Assembly (NCBI GenBank): GCA_964468725.1
Contig: CAYXVU010000041.1
Location: 1 to 34,812, forward strand
DNA length: 34,812 bases
Direction: 5' to 3'
Source: CAYXVU01 sp964468725
Lineage (GTDB): Bacteria; Acidobacteriota; Blastocatellia; UBA7656
Within the stretch, counting starts at the first letter, position 1. The number at the start of each line of letters is the position of its first letter. A program made the position numbers and the translations under genes. A model generated the notes under the pieces. That model had not been told where the DNA came from, did not search any database, and was given only the letters and a program-made list of their open reading frames with translations. Positions 26,276 to 32,873 of this stretch are shown here, piece after piece.

Positions 26276-26887
26276 TCAGCTTTGTAAAGCGGCGAGCACT
26301 TCGGCAACCGACGGGCGTTCGGATTGATCGGTGCCGACGTGTGAAAGCGTCAATCGCCCGTCGTGCCCGACAACGAAATCGCCGCCGCGTTGCAAGGTGT
26401 CTTGTGCAGGCAAACGCAAGGGCTTGCCTTGAAACAGAAACTTCAAATACTGCCGCACGATGCTCGGCCCGTAGGCTTTCCATCGTGAGTAACGCCCCAT
26501 ACCATAGGCGTGATAGACAGCGAGCGCCGGATCAGCCACAAATTGAGTACGCGATAAGACATCTGGGCGGATGTCGAGTTGACGATCTTTGTATGAAGGG
26601 TGAAGAAAGTATTTTTGAAAATAGCCAACCCAGTCCGCGAACTCTGCAAGCGCCGCAAAGGACACGACCAGCAGGCGCGCATCGAGCGACGCAATCTCTG
26701 CAAGCGTGGCGGGCTGGTGCAACTGCACCAGATGCTCGGCTCAGAAGACTCAAGCCAGATGGCGCAAAAAGATGAGCGCCACCGGTTTGGGATATTCCTG
26801 TAATGTCACGTGGCCGCCCTCAGTCGTCGGCAGCGTAAAATCCGGCGCGACCTCTCCGACCAGCGGCTGGCGTAGTCTCTTCATCAT
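26276..26887 (-). CDS. selenoprotein: Prx-like/thioredoxin-fold protein with UxxU motif (SelL-like)
   Basis: Read from the ATG ending at 26887, the frame gives GEVAPDFTLPTTEGGHVTLQ, then PVALIFLRHLA, TGA, VF, TGA, AEHLVQLHQ, and continues uninterrupted for 154 more residues to a true stop at 26276. The total is 203 residues with selenocysteine predicted at 46 and 49 (TGA at 26750-26752 and 26741-26743). In the AhpC/TSA_2 Prx-like2 family this position is the CxxC redox motif, so the motif becomes UVFU. The C-terminal part (ARLLVVSF, ADPALAVYHAYGMG, QRGGDFVVGHDGRLTLSHVG, DQSERPSVAEVLAAL) is typical of that family. A GU-apex hairpin follows at SECIS distance. UxxU thioredoxin-like proteins are known as selenoprotein L, where a diselenide forms. 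UGA ends most other genes here, so this is not a general code change. A double nonsense mutation in a Cys protein is the main alternative. There is no strong ribosome binding site; a second ATG is at 26884. Confidence 0.85.
26714..26731 (-). promoter_or_regulatory. candidate bacterial SECIS hairpin
   Basis: On the minus strand CTGGTGCAGTTGCACCAG is a perfect 8-pair stem (or a 6-pair stem with the hexaloop CAGUUG) with GU at the apex. The apical G is 17 bases after the second UGA and 26 after the first. Bacterial SECIS elements are small in-frame hairpins with a GU in the apical loop about 16-37 bases downstream of UGA, and this fits both codons. It would bind SelB to direct selenocysteine insertion. 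Confidence 0.75.
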
Positions 26888-27503
26888 ACGATCACATCAA
26901 TAGAGTCGGCGATCTGTCGAACTATTGTCTATTGCGACATCAAGCGACCTCTTTTGAAATCCTCTGCGCGGCTCTTGCTCTCTCAAGTCTCCGCGGTGAG
27001 AGATTTTTAAGATCGCTCCCTGCGAGCCGCACAAGGCGCTCAGCTCTCCTCCGCGTGCGGTCTCTTTCTCAAACCCGCGCGCAGTATAAACACTTGTTGA
27101 CAAGACCCGCAATCCATCGCCTTGCCGGAACGCCCTGTATAGCCTTTGCGCCGGATGATTTTTCGATGGCAATGCCAGGCGGCAACCGGTAAAGCAAGTG
27201 ATCGGGCAACCTATCCCTTACCGCCAGATTTTCCCGTCAGGTGTCGCTTTCTGATTGCATAGCTTGGCCGATTTCTCCTGCATTTCCTCTCTGCTTGCCC
27301 TCCGCATCGCCGTTTCGCACAGGCACGCGCTTTGCTCCTTATACTGAGTTGCGAATCAATCTGAGAAGGTTGAAAGGCGGTCTCTGACCGCCTCCCTGGC
27401 CTTCGGTAACGGCGGTCAAAGACCGCCTCTCAACGGCGGTTTCTCATTTTGTTGAGCAATTCGGTATTAGCCATTCGCAGGCGAGCCCAAAGGAGAAAAC
27501 TCA
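26888..27503. other. long intergenic region with repeats
   Basis: About 615 bases between the divergent selenoprotein and outer-membrane protein genes. The frames here show no family similarity. The notable content is the GGCGGTC hairpin repeat near its right end, listed separately. Confidence 0.45.
27369..27434. repeat. paired GGCGGTC-N3-GACCGCC hairpins inside a longer inverted repeat
   Basis: AGGCGGTC/GACCGCCT (27375-27393, loop TCT) and GGCGGTC/GACCGCC (27411-27427, loop AAA) are two short hairpins with the same core. In addition 27369-27382 and 27421-27434 are complementary at 13 of 14 positions, so the whole could fold as one long stem. The form is that of a dispersed palindromic (REP-like) element, 70 bases before the outer-membrane protein start. 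Confidence 0.75.
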
Positions 27504-28073
27504 ATGAAAAAAACGATTCTCATCACGTTTATCTTGTTGCTCCCCGCAACCGTCTGTGCACAGGATCATGTCAAGGAGTGGGAACTCTTCGGCAGCCTCG
27601 GCGGCAGCGCGGTCTTCGATGATGAAGGTAAAATTGGCAGCGGTCTGGATGTTGGCGGCGGCATCAGCTATCGCATTACGCCGAAGCTAGCCATTGAAGG
27701 TCAGTTCAATCGCATCGCCTTCGAGCGCGATTTTGGCGGCTTCAGCCCCGTCCGGTTCAAAGGTCGCAATCTCTTCGGCACAGCCAGTCTGGTCTATCAC
27801 TTCCGCACAGCGCAAGTGCAGCCGTATGTGCTGGCAGGCGGCGGTTTCGTCAATCATGAATTCAGCGTCGAGCTGCCGCCATTTCCTTCGTTTGTAGAGC
27901 GTGGCTCTAATGGCGGAGCCGTCAATGTCGGTACGGGCGTCAAGGTTTTCGTAAATCAAAGCGTTTCCATTCGCCCGGAATTTCGGTTATTGGTCGGCTT
28001 CCCAAATGACTTTGGCCTCGCCCCTCCAATCAGTGAGTGGCGCGGTTCGGTCGCCGTCGGCTTTCACTGGTAG
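27504..28073 (+). CDS. outer-membrane beta-barrel protein
   Basis: A 189-residue protein with AAAGGAG 8 bases before the ATG and a signal peptide (MKKTILITFILLLPATVCAQ). The mature part alternates hydrophobic and polar residues with turns as in OmpA/OmpX-like eight-stranded barrels: WELFGSLGGSAVF, GLDVGGGISYRITPKLAIEG, GTASLVYHFR, QPYVLAGGGFVNHE, VNVGTGVKVFVNQSVSIRPE, and a terminal strand ending SVAVGFHW with the C-terminal aromatic expected of a BAM substrate. Function unknown beyond an outer-membrane location. Confidence 0.88.
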   Translation: MKKTILITFILLLPATVCAQDHVKEWELFGSLGGSAVFDDEGKIGSGLDVGGGISYRITPKLAIEGQFNRIAFERDFGGFSPVRFKGRNLFGTASLVYHFRTAQVQPYVLAGGGFVNHEFSVELPPFPSFVERGSNGGAVNVGTGVKVFVNQSVSIRPEFRLLVGFPNDFGLAPPISEWRGSVAVGFHW

Positions 28074-28190
28074 CGGCAGAGGTGAGTCGTGACGAGTGTT
28101 AGGTAACAAGCAATCGAATACCGATGACTGGCCGATTCAATTCCTCGGTTCATCACTCCGCATTGACTGTGTTCATCTTGTCGTTGCTCG

Positions 28191-28976
28191 TCACTCATTA
28201 CCGGTCGCTTCCGCAAACTCTGCGATGACCGGCGTGTGATCGGAGGGGCGTTCCCATTTGCGCGGCTCTTTATCAATCGCGGAAGCGGTGCAGCGCGCGG
28301 CCAGCGACCGGCTCACCCAGATATGATCAATGCGGAGCCCCATATTGCGCCGAAACGCAGCAGCGCGATAATCCCACCATGAAAAGACCTTTTCATCGGC
28401 GTGATGGAGGCGAAAGGCATCAACGAAACCCCAGTGCCGGATCTCTTCAAGCGCAGCGCGTTCCGGGTCGCTAAAGAGAATCTGCCCGCGCCACTGCTCC
28501 GGGTCGTGAACATCCAGGTCTTCGGGCGCGACATTGAAATCGCCGCATAAGAGCACAGGCGATGCCTGCGAGTAACGGGCATCGAAGAACGCCCGCAGCC
28601 GATTCATCCAACCGAGCTTGAAACTGTACTTGTCAGAATCCACCGAGCCGCCGTTCGGGATGTAGACGTTGACGATGCCAATGCCTCGGATGGTTGCAGC
28701 CAGCAGTCGCGCTTGCGCCCCGGGCGTATCGTCGGGGAAACCACGCTGTACATCTTCGCAAGGGGTGCGGGAGAGAATCGCCACACCGTTATAGGTCGGC
28801 TGCCCGAAAAGCTCCGCTTCATAGCCGAGTTCGGTAAAGGCTTCGCGGGGAAATTTCTCGTCTATACACTTCGTCTCTTGCAGGCATAAAACGTCGGGTT
28901 GCGCGCTAGCCAGCCAGCGGGTCACAATCGGCAAACGCGCTGCTATTGAGTTCACATTCCAAGTGGCGATTTTCAT
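28191..28976 (-). CDS. xthA: exodeoxyribonuclease III
   Basis: A 261-residue cytoplasmic enzyme with all exonuclease III/AP-endonuclease motifs: MKIATWNVNSIAARLP, LCLQETKC with the metal-binding Glu, GVAILSRTP, VYIPNGG, LCGDFNVAPEDLDV (catalytic Asp and Asn), LRIDHIWVS and the terminal RPSDHTPVIAEF with the catalytic Asp-His. It repairs abasic sites and trims 3' ends of DNA. Length is normal (E. coli XthA is 268). No strong binding site precedes the ATG at 28976. It is convergent with the outer-membrane protein gene; an 8-base inverted pair (28089-28096 with 28187-28194) lies between them. Confidence 0.97.
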   Translation of the reverse strand: MKIATWNVNSIAARLPIVTRWLASAQPDVLCLQETKCIDEKFPREAFTELGYEAELFGQPTYNGVAILSRTPCEDVQRGFPDDTPGAQARLLAATIRGIGIVNVYIPNGGSVDSDKYSFKLGWMNRLRAFFDARYSQASPVLLCGDFNVAPEDLDVHDPEQWRGQILFSDPERAALEEIRHWGFVDAFRLHHADEKVFSWWDYRAAAFRRNMGLRIDHIWVSRSLAARCTASAIDKEPRKWERPSDHTPVIAEFAEATGNE

Positions 28977-29143
28977 CGTCGCTTATGTTAGCGCGAAGGT
29001 CGGGCAAAAGCGAAGCGCGGCTTCGGAAACCCGAACCGGTCGGCTCTCCGCAGGCTATCGGTCAGGCTCGGACTCGCTTGCTGTCTACAACAGCGGCGCG
29101 CGATAAAATGGCGCTGCGGCAGAATAAGTATTGACCGGCGCGG

Positions 29144-29149
29144 TATAAT
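29144..29149 (+). promoter_or_regulatory. perfect -10 hexamer TATAAT
   Basis: TATAAT stands about 90 bases before the zinc-ribbon gene start. No -35 is found at the usual spacing, although TTGACC is close upstream at only 7 bases. Possible promoter, weakly supported. Confidence 0.3.
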
Positions 29150-29236
29150 CGAATCATCGAACGACAGTTCTCTGCCCCTACTACCCGGCATAACTTGGTC
29201 GCCTTTGCGCCACGACTTTCCAATCGAGCCAAGATT

Positions 29237-29689
29237 ATGGGAGAAAACATTTGCCCGGATTGCCGATTTTCCAATCGCCCGAGCGCGAAGTTCTGCGCTC
29301 GTTGCGGGGAGTTCATTCACGCTTCCGTAGCAGCTAAACTCATACGCCATCCGCAGGTGACGGCAGTCGAAAAGCTCAAAGAGATCTCTTTCGATCAATT
29401 GCATGCCACCGACAACATCTTGATTCAGACCGAAAACAACTACTATGAATTCGTCATCACTGACCCTATCAGTCGGCGCGGCAGATTGTCCGGCGGTTCC
29501 TTTGAAAATCATCTGTGCGAAGCGACGCTTATCGGCATTCGCTTCGAAAATCAGCAGGGCTTTCATAGCGATAACTCGCGGCTCAAAACCGAGTCGCAGG
29601 CGCTCTTTTACGTGAAATCGGAGAAGGGCTTCGAGCGTCTGACGACCTCCACCATCACCAGCTTGGTTCACATTCACACCGCTGCCTAA
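29237..29689 (+). CDS. zinc-ribbon protein, unknown function
   Basis: A 150-residue protein from the ATG at 29237; the frame is open 14 codons upstream and neither start has a clear binding site. Residues 5-24 form a zinc ribbon with two CxxC pairs (CPDC and CARCG, with FSNRPSAKF between them). The rest is a compact alpha/beta region (ISFDQLHATDNILIQTENNY, EFVITDPISRRGRLSGG, ATLIGIRFENQQG) that I do not recognise; its end, TTSTITSLVHIHTA, resembles proteins that regulate ribonucleoprotein or signalling partners, but no function can be assigned. It is followed 100 bases later by another small hypothetical gene on the same strand. Confidence 0.78.
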   Translation: MGENICPDCRFSNRPSAKFCARCGEFIHASVAAKLIRHPQVTAVEKLKEISFDQLHATDNILIQTENNYYEFVITDPISRRGRLSGGSFENHLCEATLIGIRFENQQGFHSDNSRLKTESQALFYVKSEKGFERLTTSTITSLVHIHTAA

Positions 29690-29791
29690 CACCCTGCGGC
29701 AACCGGACGAAGTGCGCCCCTTTCGGGAGCTTCGTCTTGCTCATCTTTCCGCTCTTCATTTTTTGCGACGGCAACGATATGCTCAGAGGCC

Positions 29792-30166
29792 ATGACTCAC
29801 CTTGAGCAGATCAAGGCGCTCGATACGCCGCGCGGCCATTACGACTTCTTGTGCGCGCAGTGGCGCACCTTCGCCGCTTATGCCTGGTCGCGGTATCTCG
29901 AAGAAGGGCGCGGGGCTATCGTCTTGGATTTGCGCAATGCTGCCAAAGCCGGAAGCGGCATTCATCTGCCGACCTTCTACGTGGCTGAGGGCAGCGACAA
30001 ACTTGCCCGACGCGGCGGCTGGCCGAGCGCCGATGTCGAACAAGCCATCCACGACTACTTCCCGGAAGAAGAGATCGTCTTTATCGTCCTGCGCCTCGAT
30101 GGCGATGTCTTTCATTACGTCGGTGCGGCTGACCCTGCGCCGCCAGATGCCTATGGAGTGAAATGA
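29792..30166 (+). CDS. conserved-looking hypothetical protein, cytoplasmic
   Basis: A 124-residue protein with AGAGG just before its ATG. It has no signal peptide or membrane segment. The sequence is well balanced and folded-looking (HYDFLCAQWRTFAAYAWSRY, GAIVLDLRNAAK, FYVAEGSDKLARRGGWPSA, EEEIVFIVLRLDGDVFHYVG), with strong codon-position GC bias like neighbouring genes. I do not recognise the family. Its stop codon is immediately followed by the ATG of the broken glycerophosphodiesterase gene (30164-30166, then 30167), so they were probably co-translated. Confidence 0.72.
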   Translation: MTHLEQIKALDTPRGHYDFLCAQWRTFAAYAWSRYLEEGRGAIVLDLRNAAKAGSGIHLPTFYVAEGSDKLARRGGWPSADVEQAIHDYFPEEEIVFIVLRLDGDVFHYVGAADPAPPDAYGVK

Positions 30167-30515
30167 ATGAAGCAACCTCTGCGCTCATCTCTGCTCTCTC
30201 TTGGCCGTCGCCGCGCTCGGGTTGAGCGTCGGCGGCGCACAAGATGAGAGCCGTCCGCGTCGTCTCACTTCGACCAACGGCATGGTGATTATCGCCCATC
30301 GGGGCGGGGCGGAAGAGTCAACCGAAAATACCATCGAAGCCTTTCAACGCGCTCTGCGCATTGGTGCGCAGGGCATCGAAACCGATCTTCGACTGGCGCG
30401 TGACGGCACGGTTATTCTATACCACAATGAATACTCTGCGAGCGCTGCAACCCGCCCCCTACCGCAGGCGGTACTGCCCTCGCGCCGTACCTGCGGACGA
30501 CGCCCATATAGATGA
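30167..30515 (+). pseudogene. glycerophosphodiester phosphodiesterase, frameshifted and 3'-truncated
   Basis: The ATG at 30167 opens a signal peptide that continues in another frame from about 30201; removing one G from cttggcc there restores SLAVAALGLSVGGAQDES. The GDPD core then reads MVIIAHRGGAEESTENTIEA and IETDLRLARDGTVILYHNE, with the conserved His-Arg, Glu-Asn and Glu-x-Asp residues. Similarity stops after HNE, near 30429, where families continue with a TLDRTT-like motif; the frame ends at 30515 in unrelated sequence. About 85 of some 280 residues remain. The break point lies next to a palindromic repeat and the AT-rich cysteine-rich gene. Confidence 0.78.
30462..30496. repeat. palindromic element at gene break point
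   Basis: CCGCA and GGTAC (30462-30466 and 30470-30474) pair with GTACC and TGCGG (30487-30496), leaving a 3-base bulge and a 12-base loop. It sits exactly where the glycerophosphodiesterase similarity has ended and just before the end of the cysteine-rich gene. It may be a REP-like element or a junction scar; it could also terminate transcription of the cysteine-rich gene. Confidence 0.5.
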
Positions 30516-31250
30516 TTACTGTTCATCCGAGTTTTTTATGCAATGGCAACCCTCGGTACAGTGACAACAAGCATAAAACCCGCTCTCGCAACCCGTACTA
30601 CACCCCGTGCCTGATCCACAGCTAATACTGCAACTTGACGAACCTACCCCACCCGAAGAGCAATTGGGCGCGCCTTCCGAGTTTGGAGCTACGCCAGCCA
30701 AATTTTCCCGAAAGCTACATTTACCACCCTCTGCGCCGCATAGCCAGAAGCCTTCTGCACCTTGCCTCGGGGTCAGGTAACGAGTCAGAGCCTTCCCTCG
30801 GTGAATGCGGATGGTTTCCTCAATATCCCGACTACGGTCGGTGTAGTAGAGAAATTCGTTATTACTTTTCTTCGCCCTATCAAGCATCAAGTTCAGCACA
30901 ATCTGACGATCAATTGAGAGTATTGTCAGTCGTTTGTCTGTATACGCCACCGTTGCATGTTCGAGATCAAGGGCAATCGTTCGGTAAACACGCTTGGTTT
31001 TCTTAGGTACAAAATGAAATAGGATATCTGCCATCCCGTCCGGCTGAAGTCCCTCCATCGGAAATGACTTATCAACGGTTATGGTCAGATGACCGCTGGG
31101 GGTTCCCCGTACCTTCACCTGTCCGTTGATAGAGATTTCATCAATATCACTTTCCGTACGGTTCGCTTTCTCTGCCTTACTGGTAATACTGCCTGAATAG
31201 AACAGCAGGGATAACATGATAAATAGAAGTAACAGTCGTAGCTTATTCAT
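30516..31250 (-). CDS. secreted cysteine-rich protein, unknown family
   Basis: A 244-residue protein from the ATG ending at 31250 (GAGGTGG upstream), with a signal peptide (MNKLRLLLLFIMLSLLFYSG). Residues about 30-165 are a beta-rich region (ISINGQVKVRG, HLTITVDKSFPMEG, RVYRTIALDLEHATVAYTDK, LTILSIDRQIVLNLMLDRAK). The C-terminal 80 residues hold 12 cysteines in SSSCSISCGSGTGCSTGC, then GFYACCHCTEGCHC. Secreted in oxidising surroundings these should form disulfides, or they could bind metal. It is strikingly more AT-rich than neighbours and replaces the 3' part of the broken gene next door, so it was probably acquired. It has its own good promoter. I know no matching family; a toxin-like or metal-binding peptide tail is only a guess. 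Confidence 0.8.
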   Translation of the reverse strand: MNKLRLLLLFIMLSLLFYSGSITSKAEKANRTESDIDEISINGQVKVRGTPSGHLTITVDKSFPMEGLQPDGMADILFHFVPKKTKRVYRTIALDLEHATVAYTDKRLTILSIDRQIVLNLMLDRAKKSNNEFLYYTDRSRDIEETIRIHRGKALTRYLTPRQGAEGFWLCGAEGGKCSFRENLAGVAPNSEGAPNCSSGGVGSSSCSISCGSGTGCSTGCESGFYACCHCTEGCHCIKNSDEQ

Positions 31251-31308
31251 AACCACCTCGCGTTTAAGAAATCAACCATCTAGCGAAGAGTCGTCCCGTT
31301 ATGGCGAC

Positions 31309-31337
31309 AATCTAGCTCTGACTTGTTAACGCGTCAA
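31309..31337 (-). promoter_or_regulatory. sigma-70-like promoter of the cysteine-rich gene
   Basis: On the minus strand TTGACG (31332-31337) and TAGATT (31309-31314) are exactly 17 bases apart, about 60 bases before the ATG at 31250. This is the best consensus-like promoter that I see in the window. The AT-rich leader continues to the ribosome binding site. Confidence 0.65.
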
Positions 31338-31394
31338 GCTGATTATTCTGTTTACCATGCCAGCTATCAAACAAGCATCTGGCGGTCAGACGAA

Positions 31395-32327
31395 TCACTG
31401 CCAGCCGAGGGTGGCGAGTCCTGCGGCTCCGGCCAGTTGATCGAACGAGATGGCTTCGCCTGCCAGTTCGAAACCGAATTGCGAAGGGTGGAGTAAGCGG
31501 GGGCGCATCTCTATGGCGTCACTGATGACGGCTTGCGCTTCGCCGGGAGGGATGCCGCCAAGCGCGAGCAGAGCTTCTAGTTGGGCGTTTGCGCCCGCGA
31601 GTTTGTCACGATAATAGACGGCGAGGCGATGCAGTTCATCAAGCCGCGCTTCCGGCTCACACACATAAGAGCGCGCCAGAATCGGCTCGCGGTTGCGCGT
31701 GATGACCGCTGAAAAACCTGAGCGATTGCCTGACACCAACAACTTATCTCCGGCGGCTGCGTCCCACATCAACCATTGCATCTCGCCGAGGTGACGCGGC
31801 AAAAAGAGGCCGACCTGCCAACCGAGGTTTTCAAACAAGGATTCATATTCGCCGATGACCTCTTCCCGCGCGGCAGAAATCAGGTAGCGTTCTTGTCCAG
31901 CAACCGGGCTGAGACGTTGCCGACTCAATCGCAGGTGCGAAGCCGGATGGCCGATGACACGCTCAATCTTCCACGCCAGCACCGCTTCCAACTCTTTGCG
32001 ATTGGCAGGTTTGCTTTCCAGATGAACCACCAAGGTGCGCGCCACACCGTCGGGCAAAGCGACCGACCATCTCTTTTTGTTCGCTAGTCCGGCGGCTTCG
32101 ATGGTTTGGCGAATGGCTGCGACCAACTCGCCCGGCAGGCGCAGGTTGAGATCATCAAAGGAGGGTTGCATCAACGTAGCAGGCAACTTCGTTGCTGCGC
32201 TTGCGGCAATGGCGAAGCTGCCGCGTTTGCGTCGCAGGTCAACGACGGCGAAGTTATCATCAATGAAACCGGCGCCCAAATTGGGCACGCGGGGCGCAAA
32301 GAAGTACCGTTGTAGTGCGGATGCCAT
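31395..32327 (-). CDS. PilM-like type IV pilus/type II secretion assembly protein
   Basis: A 310-residue protein from the ATG ending at 32327; the frame is open to a GTG at 32390, but that extension is encoded by an intergenic hairpin repeat. The start YFFAPRVPNLGAGFIDDNFA, then VVDLRRKRGSF, is the PilM/actin-like opening in which the protein begins as an ATPase-fold subdomain; WSVALPDGVARTLVVHLES, ELEAVLAWKIERVIG and YLISAAREEVIGEYESLFEN match the next PilM/GspL-like subdomains. PilM binds the N-terminus of PilN on the cytoplasmic side of pilus machines. It follows two pseudopilin genes and a secretin gene on the same strand. No strong binding site precedes the chosen start. Confidence 0.78.
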   Translation of the reverse strand: MASALQRYFFAPRVPNLGAGFIDDNFAVVDLRRKRGSFAIAASAATKLPATLMQPSFDDLNLRLPGELVAAIRQTIEAAGLANKKRWSVALPDGVARTLVVHLESKPANRKELEAVLAWKIERVIGHPASHLRLSRQRLSPVAGQERYLISAAREEVIGEYESLFENLGWQVGLFLPRHLGEMQWLMWDAAAGDKLLVSGNRSGFSAVITRNREPILARSYVCEPEARLDELHRLAVYYRDKLAGANAQLEALLALGGIPPGEAQAVISDAIEMRPRLLHPSQFGFELAGEAISFDQLAGAAGLATLGWQ

Positions 32328-32340
32328 CGCAATTCGCAAT

Positions 32341-32402
32341 GAGGACTGAGGCTGAGGCTTGAGGGCTAAGTAAGCGCGGGGCTTACCCACTCCTCAGTCC
32401 TC
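32341..32402. repeat. nested hairpin with CTCAGTCCT repeats in the pilus operon
   Basis: GAGGACTGAG (32341-32350) pairs perfectly with 32393-32402, and inside it GTAAGC (32370-32375) pairs with GCTTAC (32381-32386). CACTCCTCAGTCCT occurs at 32388-32401 and again at 32416-32429, a 28-base period. This fills the gap between the second pseudopilin and PilM-like genes and could be an inserted repeat or a stem that sets transcript levels. Confidence 0.6.
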
Positions 32403-32434
32403 CGCTTGACACTCTCACTCCTCAGTCCTTTCTT

Positions 32435-32869
32435 TCAGTAGTCGCTATACGGTTTGCCGTCCGTGCCTTCGCCCGCCGCATTGCTATGGACATCCACCAT
32501 GCCTTGACCGCCCTCGCGCGAAACCGTGTCTTCCCCCGTCTCGATCTCCCAATCGGCTTCGCCGGTGAGGGGATCGGTCGGCACTTCGTGCAAGTATCCG
32601 GCGTTGACGAGGTCTTCGACAGATTGCGGCAGCTTCTCTTTATCGGCGGCGTACATATCAATGGCGCGGCGCATGGCGCGCAGGTCGTCTTTGAGGACGG
32701 TCTCTCTGGCTTTCAGTTGAATCTTTTGATAGGCCGGAACGCCAGCGGCGATGAGAATGACCATGATCGACATGGCAATGACCAGTTCCATCAAGGTGAA
32801 GCCGCGCGTCCGCCGGTCGGGCGCGTTCGATTGTCGATTTCTGACTTGCGATTTGGAATTTGCCAACAT
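32435..32869 (-). CDS. type II secretion pseudopilin, GspG-like
   Basis: A 144-residue protein from the ATG ending at 32869 (GGTGAG upstream), only 4 bases after the stop of the first pseudopilin; 24 further codons upstream would overlap that gene. The class III prepilin signal is RGFTLMELVIAMSIMVILIA, cleaved after the glycine by the prepilin peptidase, with Glu at +5. The globular part (ETVLKDDLRAMRRAIDMYAA, KEKLPQSVEDLVNAGYLHEV, PTDPLTGEADWEI) matches the major pseudopilin GspG family, in which the loop after the helix binds calcium. It would form the short pilus of a secretion machine. Confidence 0.9.
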   Translation of the reverse strand: MLANSKSQVRNRQSNAPDRRTRGFTLMELVIAMSIMVILIAAGVPAYQKIQLKARETVLKDDLRAMRRAIDMYAADKEKLPQSVEDLVNAGYLHEVPTDPLTGEADWEIETGEDTVSREGGQGMVDVHSNAAGEGTDGKPYSDY

Positions 32870-32873
32870 CAGC

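Noticed and set aside
26276..26728. 150-residue protein starting at GTG
   Set aside because: This is the C-terminal part of the read-through selenoprotein. The start has no binding site, and the family's N-terminal domain lies upstream in the same frame.
26897..27172. 91-residue minus-strand frame upstream of the selenoprotein
   Set aside because: No binding site or similarity, and an Arg-rich random-looking composition.
612..30201. Same extra-G context (cttggcc) at two frameshifts
   Set aside because: Both the IS110 and glycerophosphodiesterase genes shift at this string, which could hint at a systematic sequencing error, but both genes have further damage, so I kept them as pseudogenes.
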